A stretch of DNA of 64,000 nucleotides from assembly GCA_947471745.1 (NCBI GenBank), contig CANJKZ010000010.1, positions 2,203,501 through 2,267,500 of the forward strand, written 5' to 3'. Of this stretch, positions 35,801-49,782 are shown one piece after another. Below the pieces are notes generated by a model. It searched no databases, was not told the origin of the DNA, and saw only the letters and a program-made list of their open reading frames with translations. This stretch comes from Closterium sp. Naga37s-1 (Eukaryota > Streptophyta > Zygnematophyceae > Desmidiales > Closteriaceae). How positions within the stretch are numbered: position 1 is the first letter of the stretch; every line of letters begins with the position of its first letter. A program made the translations under genes and the position numbers.

Positions 35801-38046
35801 TCATCATCGCTTCCAAACAACGCATCACCGCATCTGCTATGGACAGGGAAACAGGGCAGCACAAAAATGTTACGAGTATTCGGATGCATGGTACAGTACC
35901 GACCCCCAGCAGCACGAGCGGGCCGATTTTCTCAACGAGCACAGTGGGGACTACACCTGGGAATCGAAAAGAACTACAACGCGTGGAAAATCTTCGACGT
36001 CCATTCCAAGGAAACAGTAGCAGCACGTGATGTAATTTTCTACGAACGACTCACGCTCCAGACATACCTTGCCAACCTACAAGAAGACCAGGATCCCACA
36101 GGTGGTTTTCGCGGTGACCGAGCCTTCGCCCCAGCAGCGGACGAAGCTGACTGGGACGAGCAGAATGTGGACAACGCATCAGAAGAAGCCGGACCTCTTC
36201 CGTTCTGCTCCGTCGACGTTCCCATGGACGAAGATAACCCTCGCAAAAGTGTCAACGCCGAAACCTTCTACTATTTCGCCGACAACGGTTACGTAACACC
36301 TGCGACAGTCAACACCAACGAAGCAGAACGAGTAGGACCCAACTTCATACCTGATCCAGAAGCGGGAGATGAAGCAGCTTATCCCGAGGACGCAAATCTT
36401 CCCCACTACTCACAGAGTGGACTGCAAATTCTCGGACTCGTCACCGCAGTCCACGGCACCGCCATTCCTAAAGAGCCTGCGACGGTTCAACAGGCTCTGG
36501 GGGGGGAGCATAAGGAAAAATGGCGCGAAGCCATGGACAAGGAGCTGAAGGCACTGGAGGAACGCAACACGTGGAAAGTGGTTCCTATCGGCGTGGCACG
36601 GAACAAGACAGTGCTCACCGGGAAGTGGGTCTTCCGTGTGAAGACAAAGGCTGACGGCACCATTGACAAATTTAAAGCTCGCTGGGTTGTACGCGGCTTC
36701 GACCAAGAACACGGACGCGACTTCACCGAAACTTTCGCTCCGGTTAGCCGCCACACCTCACTACGCATTCTCCTCGCAATCGCCGCCATGAAGAAGAAGA
36801 AGCTGCGACAAATTGACGTCGCGAACGCGTTTCTCTACGCACCTGTTGATGCAGAAATTTTCGTCGAGCTACCGCACGGCTCCCACAGAGAACCCAACCA
36901 AGTCTGCCAGCTACTCAAGTCACTCTACGGCATCAAGCAGGCTCCGCGACTGTGGCAACAGTACCTGCACGCTCGCCTCATCCGCATCGGCTTCAAGCAA
37001 CTACCGCACGATCAAGGCATGTACCGGCTCACAAAAAACGACGACTACATCCTACTAATCGTCTACGTGGACGATCTCCTTTACATCGGCTCAAATGACG
37101 GCATCACTACCTGGTTCGAAGGGGAGCTGCAGCGAGATCTCACGCTCACAGTTTCATCTACCGTCACTCAGTACCTCGGCCTCAACATCCGGGAAGAGGA
37201 GGACGCGATCTACCTCAGCACCGAGAAGTATGCTGACACCATCGCCAAACGCTTTACGCTCACACCGACAACCATCTCCACGCCATACCGCTACACGGCA
37301 GGGAACGACAAAGGAAGCTCCGCTCTACTCAAGCCCGCCGGCATACAAGACTACCAGAAGAAGCTGGGATGTCTTCTCTTCGCAGCCGTCACCTGTCGCC
37401 CCGACCTCTCATACTCCGCAAGCCAGCTCGCCACCTACCTCAAGAAGCCTGAAGCAGAACATCTGGCGGAGCTCGACCGCGCTCTTCACTACTTCGTCAG
37501 CACCCCAACGATCGGCCTAACTTACTACAAGAACGCAACCACACCGACTAAGTTAATCGGCTACGTCGACGCTGATCACGCTGGCGACTCCGACAATAGG
37601 CGCTCCCGCACCGGCTACATCTACCGCCTCGAACCTATCGGACCTATCTCTTGGCAGTCGAGCAAGCAGGAATTAATTGCTCTCTCGTCAGCTGAAGCAG
37701 AATATATTGCACTCTGCTCAGCCACCAAGGAAGGACTCTATCTTCGCGAGCTGCTGGAAGAAGCGAAGTTAGCCGAGTTACCCAACTTTACCCTGTTCTG
37801 CGACAACCAGTCGGCAATTCGCATCGCCAACAAGAACGGCTTCGCGAACAGGACGAAACACATCGCCCTGCGATATTTCTTCGTGAAGGACGAGATCGAG
37901 AAGGGAAGGCTCGAGCTGTCATACTGTCCCACGTCCGAGATGGCAGCTGACTACCTGACCAAGAAGCTCGGAAAGCAGAAGTTCGAATACTGCATGCTGC
38001 TGACTGGACAGAGCCACGTCAGCGACACTCCAGAAGCGAAGGGGAG
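32827..38046 (+). mobile_element. E internal region 1: Copia gag-pol
   Basis: Gag starts near 32882 (MATQKERSNSNG). A CCHC knuckle (CHICKTSGHPRTHC) lies at about 33996-34037 and the protease (FLDSCCGQHMCSS) at about 34345. Pre-integrase (TWHARMGHPSNT) is at about 35160, integrase (SDGGGEYTSQRF, HQQQGVAERMN) at 35370-36050, RT (GKWVFRVKTKADG, YGIKQAPRLW, YVDDLLY) at about 36570-37330 and RNase H (VDADHAGDSDNRRS, SSAEAEYIAL, CDNQSAIRIAN) at about 37550-37950. A purine tract (GAAGCGAAGGGGAG) ends at 38046. It looks nearly whole, with about two breaks. Confidence 0.93.
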
Positions 38047-38468
38047 TGTTGGAAACAATCGGTCCTAAGCGCCTCTGTCGTGTCGAAACACTAAGACACA
38101 AAAGAAACGAAGTATAACGAATCACCGGCGAGTCAACCCTCGGAGGTTGAAAGTCAAAGGTCAGCGACCTTTGACCTGACAAAGTACAGCGCGACAGCAA
38201 GGACAAACAACTGACTCGGTATTGAGCAGTTGCCCGAGTCGTCACTGTATCGAACCGCAACAGCAATAGTAAAACGGTTATTAACTGTATCTCTTCGTAT
38301 TCCTTGTACTCTTATAAAAGCTTGTATCTCTTTGTTTTAATCAACTTACTTTGCCCTCACATACTAGCGCAAGGTGGTTCACAACTCTTTAATTAACGCT
38401 TCCACTACTACACCAACTCTACCCAGAGTTCACCCCTGCAAAGATCCTAAGGGTTTTTCAGCCCAACA
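38047..38468 (+). repeat. LTR2 of array E (422 bp, inner)
   Basis: Same as LTR1 but 24 bp shorter, in a stretch just before the hairpin. It matches LTR3 in this. It is bordered by the purine tract on the left and the primer site on the right, with no target duplication. Confidence 0.95.
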
Positions 38469-41400
38469 TGGTATGAGAGCTATCAGGGGGAATTCAACTT
38501 CTATACCGACAACATCAACAAGCATGGCTACACAAAAGGAAAGGAGCAACTCCAACGGCTCCCAGGGCACTACTCCTACTCCACCTCCTGCCTCTGGCCT
38601 ACAGACAGAGGAGGGCACAGCAACAAGACCCAGAGCAACATCTACCGAGACTCCCGCGAATCAACCTGCAGACTTCGACCAGAGCATGATGGAGAAGTTT
38701 TTCTCCTTCATGTCCTTCTACGAGCAACACCAGCAGTCGGCACCTGCGCAGTCACACAACAGCAACAACAACGGAGCAACACCCATGAGTCTCGACGGCT
38801 CATCATATGCACGAGGAAATCAACAACAGCAGCCTACCTTTGCTCCGTACGAGCGTGGGTCTATCAGCTTTATGCCACACCCACAGCCTTCACCTGGACA
38901 AGAAAAATCACTGGACGCATTACAAGTTCAGTAGCAGTTCGCACACGTTCTGAAGATGCAGACGTCAAGACCCTTCGATGGAAAGGACTTCTTCACCTGG
39001 TCGTTCGAGTTCGAGCTGATGATGGAAGGCGCGCAGATACTCGGGTTCTTCGACGGGTCTCTGCCATACCCAACAAACGGCACACAGTACGAGAAGCAGC
39101 AGTACACCTATCAGTCAATGATGGCGTACACGATCCTACTGAGGAATATCACCCTGACTCAACAGCAGAACATAAGGTCTTACCGAGGTTACGGCAACTC
39201 CGCGGAGCTCGCGTACAACCACCTGAAGAGCCTGTATCAAGCAACAGACAGCGTAAGCCAAAGTCGGTTAATGGCGCAACTGACAACGGTTGAAATGAAA
39301 CCAGGGGAGAAAGGAATGGCGTATATCAGTCGATGTCGCGAGTTGCGCGACAAGCTTCTTCGATGCAAAGGGTCGATCTCTGAAGACGCCTTCGTGACAG
39401 TCATCATCGGCGGCCTCGGTCCTCAATGGCGCGCCACAAAGGCCATTCTCCGAGCTCACGGAAGAATCTCCGAAGCAGCGCTCTGTGCCGAAATCCACGC
39501 CGAGCAGCAAGACATGGACCTGCAAGAAGAACGACACAAAAAGAAGACATCAGCACCGGAATCCGCGTTCCACACTCAGCGACGCTACAACAACAACAAC
39601 AACCGGCAGCAACAACCGAAGCCAGTACCTCCGTTCTGCCACATCTGCAAAACTTCAGGACACCCGCGTACGCACTGCCCAAATCGTCAACAGTCAACAA
39701 CTCCACAGCGGCAACTTCGACCTTCAAGCAGCCAAATCGCCTCAACGCAAGGAAATCCCACGACCCAGATTCAAGCCTCAACGACTTCAACGGGACAACC
39801 TGCACAAGGAGCAAGAAACATCGTCAGCTGCATGGTAAAGTTGAGTGACTCCTGCATCACCGAGTCACCACCACACTACTCACCAGAAGAACAACTCGAC
39901 GAAACCACACCCCGCCGCGAGTCACTTCAGCCGAACCCGACATACGCCGCCATCGCCCAAAGCGAACCATCCGGAAAGGACACATGGTTCTTGGACAGTT
40001 GCTGCGGACAGCACATGTGCTCCTCGGGACGCTTCGTTCAACGAGAACACCAACTTCAACGCGAAGTTGTCATTACAGTCGCCAACAATCAGAACCTGCG
40101 AACACGACGACAAGGCGTAGTTCAACTTCAATCAAGGGAGACAAACGTTATACTGCAGATGTCAAAAGTACTAATCGCGGAGGGACTCGGCTACAACTTA
40201 CTGAGCGTCAGTCAGCTAATGGCGAAAGGGATTCACCTCAAAGCAGACAACACCACCCAAGAATTCAAGCTGTATCACGGGAGAGGAGGACTTTACATCG
40301 GCAAGGCGGTCCTCAAGAACAACGTCTTCGTTCTTGATTTCGTTCCTGATCTTGGCACCGCCGACAGCGACGCCATCGTTAACTTCACCAACTGGACACA
40401 CCCTCCAGACCTTGATCCAGACTTCAGTCCAGAAGGCTTCTGGTATTCACACACCATCCCTGAAGCAGAAAGAACAAGGGCGTTAGCAACAATTCAGACA
40501 ACATCAGCAGCAGCAGAGACAACATCGGCAGCAGCAGAGACAACATCGGCAGCAGCAGAGACAACATCGACAGCAGCAGAGACAACATCGGCAGTAGCAG
40601 AACCATCAACGGCAGCAGCAGGAACGTCAACACCAATTGCTGGTCCTTCAACGACACCGCTCCTCATCGACGACACACCACCGACACCCGCGCAACAACT
40701 ACACCCAGCACCACGAGAAGTTCATCGTAGCGCCAACTTCACCGCCAACTTCTACTCCAACTCCGATATGTACCGACGATCACCCGGACATCGCGCCGAC
40801 GAAAGCACCTGGCACGCAAGGATGGGACACCCAAGCAACACAGTATTAAACAATACGATAAGAGCAGGAGTACTCGACAAGGACTCACTCCTACTGACCG
40901 ACGGACGAGAACTTCAACGAGTACGCGGAACGTGCTTCACCTGCCCTGAAGGTGACTTACCACATCGACCGTTTGCGTCTCATCACAACCCGAGCGCACC
41001 CGCGTACGCACCACTCGAGAAGGTGTATAGCAACATCCTGTACAATCGGGAACCAGGACAAGTAATATACAACTATACAATCACCTTCATCGACGCCGCC
41101 ACCCGTTACGTCTGGCACCTAAACCTCCCTAGCCGCGACATGGCATTCGCAGCCTTCGTTGCCTGGCTACCAGTAGCAGAGAGAGAATCGGGCGTGAAAC
41201 TGAAAAGCTTCCAGTCAGACGGAGGAGGAGAATACACCTCTCAGCGATTCAAGCAGTACCTGGCGGAAAGGGGAATCAAGCGGCTCATCTCCCTTCCCTA
41301 CGCCCATCAGCAGCAAGGTGTAGCAGAAAGAATGAACAGGACCTTGCAGAACAGCATGCGCAAACTGTTACGTGCCATGTGGCTACCCAACCACCAGTGG

Positions 41401-43691
41401 CCTACGGCAATGGACCACGCCGTCATGCTGCACAACTTGCTCTCGTCATCATCGCTTCCAAACAACGCATCACCGCATCTGCTATGGACAGGGAAACAGG
41501 GCAGCACAAAAATGTTACGAGTATTCGGATGCATGGTACAGTACCGACCCCCAGCAGCACGAGCGGGCCGATTTTCTCAACGAGCACAGTGGGGACTACA
41601 CCTGGGAATCGAAAAGAACTACAACGCGTGGAAAATCTTCGACGTCCATTCCAAGGAAACAGTAGCAGCACGTGATGTAATTTTCTACGAACGACTCACG
41701 CTCCAGACATACCTTGCCAACCTACAAGAAGACCAGGATCCCACAGGTGGTTTTCGCGGTGACCGAGCCTTCGCCCCAGCAGCGGACGAAGCTGACTGGG
41801 ACGAGCAGAATGTGGACAACGCATCAGAAGAAGCCGGACCTCTTCCGTTCTGCTCCGTCGACGTTCCCATGGACGAAGATAACCCTCGCGAAAGTGTCAA
41901 CGCCGAAACCTTCTACTATTTCGCCGACAACGGTTACGTAACACCTGCGACAGTCAACACCAACGAAGCAGAACGAGTAGGACCCAACTTCATACCTGAT
42001 CCAGAAGCGGGAGATGAAGCAGCTTATCCCGAGGACGCAAATCTTCCCCGCTACTCACAGAGTGGACTGCAAATTCTCGGACTCGTCACCGCAGTCCACG
42101 GCACCGCCATTCCTAAAGAGCCTGCGACGGTTCAACAGGCTCTGGGGGGGGAGCATAAGGAAAAATGGCGCGAAGCCATGGACAAGGAGCTGAAGGCACT
42201 GGAGGAACGCAACACGTGGAAAGTGGTTCCTATCGGCGTGGCACGGAACAAGACAGTGCTCACCGGGAAGTGGGTCTTCCGTGTGAAGACAAAGGCTGAC
42301 GGCACCATTGACAAATTTAAAGCTCGCTGGGTTGTACGCGGCTTCGACCAAGAACACGGACGCGACTTCACCGAAACTTTCGCTCCGGTTAGCCGCCACA
42401 CCTCACTACGCATTCTCCTCGCAATCGCCGCCATGAAGAAGAAGAAGCTGCGACAAATTGACGTCGCGAACGCGTTTCTCTACGCACCTGTTGATGCAGA
42501 AATTTTCGTCGAGCTACCGCACGGCTCCCACAGAGAACCCAACCAAGTCTGCCAGCTACTCAAGTCACTCTACGGCATCAAGCAGGCTCCGCGACTGTGG
42601 CAACAGTACCTGCACGCTCGCCTCATCCGCATCGGCTTCAAGCAACTACCGCACGATCAAGGCATGTACCGGCTCACAAAAAACGATGACTACATCCTAC
42701 TAATCGTCTACGTGGACGATCTCCTTTACATCGGCTCAAATGACGGCATCACTACCTGGTTCGAAGGGGAGCTGCAGCGAGATCTCACGCTCACAGTTTC
42801 ATCTACCGTCACTCAGTACCTCGGCCTCAACATCCGGGAAGAGGAGGACGCGATCTACCTCAGCACCGAGAAGTATGCTGACACCATCGCCAAACGCTTT
42901 ACGCTCACACCGACAACCATCTCCACGCCATACCGCTACACGGCAGGGAACGACAAAGGAAGCTCCGCTCTACTCAAGCCCGCCGGCATACAAGACTACC
43001 AGAAGAAGCTGGGATGTCTTCTCTTCGCAGCCGTCACCTGTCGCCCCGACCTCTCATACTCCGCAAGCCAGCTCGCCACCTACCTCAAGAAGCCTGAAGC
43101 AGAACATCTGGCGGAGCTCGACCGCGCTCTTCACTACTTCGTCAGCACCCCAACGATCGGCCTAACTTACTACAAGAACGCAACCACACCGACTAAGTTA
43201 ATCGGCTACGTCGACGCTGATCACGCTGGCGACTCCGACAATAGGCGCTCCCGCACCGGCTACATCTACCGCCTCGAACCTATCGGACCTATCTCTTGGC
43301 AGTCGAGCAAGCAGGAATTAATTGCTCTCTCGTCAGCTGAAGCAGAATATATTGCACTCTGCTCAGCCACCAAGGAAGGACTCTATCTTCGCGAGCTGCT
43401 GGAAGAAGCGAAGTTAGCCGAGTTACCCAACTTTACCCTGTTCTGCGACAACCAGTCGGCAATTCGCATCGCCAACAAGAACGGCTTTGCGAACAGGACG
43501 AAACACATCGCCCTGCGATATTTCTTCGTGAAGGACGAGATCGAGAAGGGAAGGCTCGAGCTGTCATACTGTCCCACGTCCGAGATGGCAGCTGACTACC
43601 TGACCAAGAAGCTCGGAAAGCAGAAGTTCGAATACTGCATGCTGCTGACTGGACAGAGCCACGTCAGCGACACTCCAGAAGCGAAGGGGAG
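38469..43691 (+). mobile_element. E internal region 2: Copia gag-pol
   Basis: Same order of parts as region 1, shifted by about 5.64 kb: knuckle about 39638-39679, protease about 39990, integrase about 41015-41695, RT about 42215-42975, RNase H about 43195-43595. It is 3 bp longer than region 1 and nearly identical to region 3. It looks nearly whole, with about one break. Confidence 0.93.
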
Positions 43692-44113
43692 TGTTGGAAA
43701 CAATCGGTCCTAAGCGCCTCTGTCGTGTCGAAACACTAAGACACAAAAGAAACGAAGTATAACGAATCACCGGCGAGTCAACCCTCGGAGGTTGAAAGTC
43801 AAAGGTCAGCGACCTTTGACCTGACAAAGTACAGCGCGACAGCAAGGACAAACAACTGACTCGGTATTGAGCAGTTGCCCGAGTCGTCACTGTATCGAAC
43901 CGCAACAGCAATAGTAAAACGGTTATTAACTGTATCTCTTCGTATTCCTTGTACTCTTATAAAAGCTTGTATCTCTTTGTTTTAATCAACTTACTTTGCC
44001 CTCACATACTAGCGCAAGGTGGTTCACAACTCTTTAATTAACGCTTCCACTACTACACCAACTCTACCCAGAGTTCACCCCTGCAAAGATCCTAAGGGTT
44101 TTTCAGCCCAACA
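43692..44113 (+). repeat. LTR3 of array E (422 bp, inner)
   Basis: Identical in length and layout to LTR2, including the TATA box (43958-43965) and the shorter pre-hairpin stretch. No target duplication beside it. Confidence 0.95.
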
Positions 44114-47100
44114 TGGTATGAGAGCTATCAGGGGGAATTCAACTTCTATACCGACAACATCAACAAGCATGGCTACACAAAAGGAAAGGAGCAACTCCAA
44201 CGGCTCCCAGGGCACTACTCCTACTCCACCTCCTGCCTCTGGCCTACAGACAGAGGAGGGCACAGCAACAAGACCCAGAGCAACATCTACCGAGACTCCC
44301 GCGAATCAACCTGCAGACTTCGACCAGAGCATGATGGAGAAGTTTTTCTCCTTCATGTCCTTCTACGAGCAACACCAGCAGTCGGCACCTGCGCAGTCAC
44401 ACAACAGCAACAACAACGGAGCAACACCCATGAGTCTCGACGGCTCATCATATGCACGAGGAAATCAACAACAGCAGCCTACCTTTGCTCCGTACGAGCG
44501 TGGGTCTATCAGCTTTATGCCACACCCACAGCCTTCACCTGGACAAGAAAAATCACTGGACGCATTACAAGTTCAGTAGCAGTTCGCACACGTTCTGAAG
44601 ATGCAGACGTCAAGACCCTTCGATGGAAAGGACTTCTTCACCTGGTCGTTCGAGTTCGAGCTGATGATGGAAGGCGCGCAGATACTCGGGTTCTTCGACG
44701 GGTCTCTGCCATACCCAACAAACGGCACACAGTACGAGAAGCAGCAGTACACCTATCAGTCAATGATGGCGTACACGATCCTACTGAGGAATATCACCCT
44801 GACTCAACAGCAGAACATAAGGTCTTACCGAGGTTACGGCAACTCCGCGGAGCTCGCGTACAACCACCTGAAGAGCCTGTATCAAGCAACAGACAGCGTA
44901 AGCCAAAGTCGGTTAATGGCGCAACTGACAACGGTTGAAATGAAACCAGGGGAGAAAGGAATGGCGTATATCAGTCGATGTCGCGAGTTGCGCGACAAGC
45001 TTCTTCGATGCAAAGGGTCGATCTCTGAAGACGCCTTCGTGACAGTCATCATCGGCGGCCTCGGTCCTCAATGGCGCGCCACAAAGGCCATTCTCCGAGC
45101 TCACGGAAGAATCTCCGAAGCAGCGCTCTGTGCCGAAATCCACGCCGAGCAGCAAGACATGGACCTGCAAGAAGAACGACACAAAAAGAAGACATCAGCA
45201 CCGGAATCCGCGTTCCACACTCAGCGACGCTACAACAACAACAACAACCGGCAGCAACAACCGAAGCCAGTACCTCCGTTCTGCCACATCTGCAAAACTT
45301 CAGGACACCCGCGTACGCACTGCCCAAATCGTCAACAGTCAACAACTCCACAGCGGCAACTTCGACCTTCAAGCAGCCAAATCGCCTCAACGCAAGGAAA
45401 TCCCACGACCCAGATTCAAGCCTCAACGACTTCAACGGGACAACCTGCACAAGGAGCAAGAAACATCGTCAGCTGCATGGTAAAGTTGAGTGACTCCTGC
45501 ATCACCGAGTCACCACCACACTACTCACCAGAAGAACAACTCGACGAAACCACACCCCGCCGCGAGTCACTTCAGCCGAACCCGACATACGCCGCCATCG
45601 CCCAAAGCGAACCATCCGGAAAGGACACATGGTTCTTGGACAGTTGCTGCGGACAGCACATGTGCTCCTCGGGACGCTTCGTTCAACGAGAACACCAACT
45701 TCAACGCGAAGTTGTCATTACAGTCGCCAACAATCAGAACCTGCGAACACGACGACAAGGCGTAGTTCAACTTCAATCAAGGGAGACAAACGTTATACTG
45801 CAGATGTCAAAAGTACTAATCGCGGAGGGACTCGGCTACAACTTACTGAGCGTCAGTCAGCTAATGGCGAAAGGGATTCACCTCAAAGCAGACAACACCA
45901 CCCAAGAATTCAAGCTGTATCACGGGAGAGGAGGACTTTACATCGGCAAGGCGGTCCTCAAGAACAACGTCTTCGTTCTTGATTTCGTTCCTGATCTTGG
46001 CACCGCCGACAGCGACGCCATCGTTAACTTCACCAACTGGACACACCCTCCAGACCTTGATCCAGACTTCAGTCCAGAAGGCTTCTGGTATTCACACACC
46101 ATCCCTGAAGCAGAAAGAACAAGGGCGTTAGCAACAATTCAGACAACATCAGCAGCAGCAGAGACAACATCGGCAGCAGCAGAGACAACATCGGCAGCAG
46201 CAGAGACAACATCGACAGCAGCAGAGACAACATCGGCAGTAGCAGAACCATCAACGGCAGCAGCAGGAACGTCAACACCAATTGCTGGTCCTTCAACGAC
46301 ACCGCTCCTCATCGACGACACACCACCGACACCCGCGCAACAACTACACCCAGCACCACGAGAAGTTCATCGTAGCGCCAACTTCACCGCCAACTTCTAC
46401 TCCAACTCCGATATGTACCGACGATCACCCGGACATCGCGCCGACGAAAGCACCTGGCACGCAAGGATGGGACACCCAAGCAACACAGTATTAAACAATA
46501 CGATAAGAGCAGGAGTACTCGACAAGGACTCACTCCTACTGACCGACGGACGAGAACTTCAACGAGTACGCGGAACGTGCTTCACCTGCCCTGAAGGTGA
46601 CTTACCACATCGACCGTTTGCGTCTCATCACAACCCGAGCGCACCCGCGTACGCACCACTCGAGAAGGTGTATAGCAACATCCTGTACAATCGGGAACCA
46701 GGACAAGTAATATACAACTATACAATCACCTTCATCGACGCCGCCACCCGTTACGTCTGGCACCTAAACCTCCCTAGCCGCGACATGGCATTCGCAGCCT
46801 TCGTTGCCTGGCTACCAGTAGCAGAGAGAGAATCGGGCGTGAAACTGAAAAGCTTCCAGTCAGACGGAGGAGGAGAATACACCTCTCAGCGATTCAAGCA
46901 GTACCTGGCGGAAAGGGGAATCAAGCGGCTCATCTCCCTTCCCTACGCCCATCAGCAGCAAGGTGTAGCAGAAAGAATGAACAGGACCTTGCAGAACAGC
47001 ATGCGCAAACTGTTACGTGCCATGTGGCTACCCAACCACCAGTGGCCTACGGCAATGGACCACGCCGTCATGCTGCACAACTTGCTCTCGTCATCATCGC

Positions 47101-49336
47101 TTCCAAACAACGCATCACCGCATCTGCTATGGACAGGGAAACAGGGCAGCACAAAAATGTTACGAGTATTCGGATGCATGGTACAGTACCGACCCCCAGC
47201 AGCACGAGCGGGCCGATTTTCTCAACGAGCACAGTGGGGACTACACCTGGGAATCGAAAAGAACTACAACGCGTGGAAAATCTTCGACGTCCATTCCAAG
47301 GAAACAGTAGCAGCACGTGATGTAATTTTCTACGAACGACTCACGCTCCAGACATACCTTGCCAACCTACAAGAAGACCAGGATCCCACAGGTGGTTTTC
47401 GCGGTGACCGAGCCTTCGCCCCAGCAGCGGACGAAGCTGACTGGGACGAGCAGAATGTGGACAACGCATCAGAAGAAGCCGGACCTCTTCCGTTCTGCTC
47501 CGTCGACGTTCCCATGGACGAAGATAACCCTCGCGAAAGTGTCAACGCCGAAACCTTCTACTATTTCGCCGACAACGGTTACGTAACACCTGCGACAGTC
47601 AACACCAACGAAGCAGAACGAGTAGGACCCAACTTCATACCTGATCCAGAAGCGGGAGATGAAGCAGCTTATCCCGAGGACGCAAATCTTCCCCGCTACT
47701 CACAGAGTGGACTGCAAATTCTCGGACTCGTCACCGCAGTCCACGGCACCGCCATTCCTAAAGAGCCTGCGACGGTTCAACAGGCTCTGGGGGGGGAGCA
47801 TAAGGAAAAATGGCGCGAAGCCATGGACAAGGAGCTGAAGGCACTGGAGGAACGCAACACGTGGAAAGTGGTTCCTATCGGCGTGGCACGGAACAAGACA
47901 GTGCTCACCGGGAAGTGGGTCTTCCGTGTGAAGACAAAGGCTGACGGCACCATTGACAAATTTAAAGCTCGCTGGGTTGTACGCGGCTTCGACCAAGAAC
48001 ACGGACGCGACTTCACCGAAACTTTCGCTCCGGTTAGCCGCCACACCTCACTACGCATTCTCCTCGCAATCGCCGCCATGAAGAAGAAGAAGCTGCGACA
48101 AATTGACGTCGCGAACGCGTTTCTCTACGCACCTGTTGATGCAGAAATTTTCGTCGAGCTACCGCACGGCTCCCACAGAGAACCCAACCAAGTCTGCCAG
48201 CTACTCAAGTCACTCTACGGCATCAAGCAGGCTCCGCGACTGTGGCAACAGTACCTGCACGCTCGCCTCATCCGCATTGGCTTCAAGCAACTACCGCACG
48301 ATCAAGGCATGTACCGGCTCACAAAAAACGACGACTACATCCTACTAATCGTCTACGTGGACGATCTCCTTTACATCGGCTCAAATGACGGCATCACTAC
48401 CTGGTTCGAAGGGGAGCTGCAGCGAGATCTCACGCTCACAGTTTCATCTACCGTCACTCAGTACCTCGGCCTCAACATCCGGGAAGAGGAGGACGCGATC
48501 TACCTCAGCACCGAGAAGTATGCCGACACCATCGCCAAACGCTTTACGCTCACACCGACAACCATCTCCACGCCATACCGCTACACGGCAGGGAACGACA
48601 AAGGAAGCTCCGCTCTACTCAAGCCCGCCGGCATACAAGACTACCAGAAGAAGCTGGGATGTCTTCTCTTCGCAGCCGTCACCTGTCGCCCCGACCTCTC
48701 ATACTCCGCAAGCCAGCTCGCCACCTACCTCAAGAAGCCTGAAGCAGAACATCTGGCGGAGCTCGACCGCGCTCTTCACTACTTCGTCAGCACCCCAACG
48801 ATCGGCCTAACTTACTACAAGAACGCAACCACACCGACTAAGTTAATCGGCTACGTCGACGCTGATCACGCTGGCGACTCCGACAATAGGCGCTCCCGCA
48901 CCGGCTACATCTACCGCCTCGAACCTATCGGACCTATCTCTTGGCAGTCGAGCAAGCAGGAATTAATTGCTCTCTCGTCAGCTGAAGCAGAATATATTGC
49001 ACTCTGCTCAGCCACCAAGGAAGGACTCTATCTTCGCGAGCTGCTGGAAGAAGCGAAGTTAGCCGAGTTACCCAACTTTACCCTGTTCTGCGACAACCAG
49101 TCGGCAATTCGCATCGCCAACAAGAACGGCTTCGCGAACAGGACGAAACACATCGCCCTGCGATATTTCTTCGTGAAGGACGAGATCGAGAAGGGAAGGC
49201 TCGAGCTGTCATAGTGTCCCACGTCCGAGATGGCAGCTGACTACCTGACCAAGAAGCTCGGAAAGCAGAAGTTCGAATACTGCATGCTGCTGACTGGACA
49301 GAGCCACGTCAGCGACACTCCAGAAGCGAAGGGGAG
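44114..49336 (+). mobile_element. E internal region 3: Copia gag-pol
   Basis: Same parts as regions 1 and 2, shifted by about 11.29 kb from region 1: knuckle about 45283-45324, protease about 45635, integrase about 46660-47340, RT about 47860-48620, RNase H about 48840-49240. It carries the set of differences shared with region 2. It looks nearly whole, with about two breaks. Confidence 0.93.
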
Positions 49337-49782
49337 TGTTGGAAACAATCGGTCCTAAGCGCCTCTGTCGTGTCGAAACACTAAGACACAAAAGAAACGA
49401 AGTATAACGAATCACCGCCGAGTCAACCCTCGGAGGTTGAAAGTAACTGTTGGAGGTTACGCGAAAGTCAAAGGTCAGCGACCTTTGACCTGACAAAGTA
49501 CGGCGCGACAGTAAGGACAAACAACTGACTCGGTATTGAGCAGTTGCCCGAGTCGTCACTGTATCGAACCGCAACAGCAATAGTAAAACGGTTATTAACT
49601 GTATCTCTTCGTATTCCTTGTACTCTTATAAAAGCTTGTATCTCTTTGTTTTAATCAACTTACTTTGCCCTCACATACTAGCGCAAGGTGGTTCACAACT
49701 CTTTAATTAACGCTTCCACTACTACACCAACTCTACCCAGAGTTCACCCCTGCAAAGATCCTAAGGGTTTTTCAGCCCAACA
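49337..49782 (+). repeat. LTR4 of array E (446 bp)
   Basis: Full length like LTR1, from which it differs at about four sites by eye. It is followed by the right GACGC target duplication (49783-49787) and the resumed leader minisatellite of D. Confidence 0.95.

Larger units (their letters stand above)
32381..49782 (+). mobile_element. Array E: tandem Copia array, 4 LTRs and 3 internal regions
   Basis: A 17.4-kb plus-strand array: LTR1 - internal 1 - LTR2 - internal 2 - LTR3 - internal 3 - LTR4. Only the outer ends carry the 5-bp target duplication GACGC (32376-32380 and 49783-49787), so it occupies one insertion site. Each inner LTR is bordered by a purine tract on one side and a primer site on the other, so neighbouring copies share it. 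Outer LTRs are 446 bp and inner LTRs 422 bp. Internals 2 and 3 are nearly identical, and internal 1 differs from both at about a dozen sites. Each copy looks nearly whole, with about one or two breaks. Very young. Confidence 0.95.
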
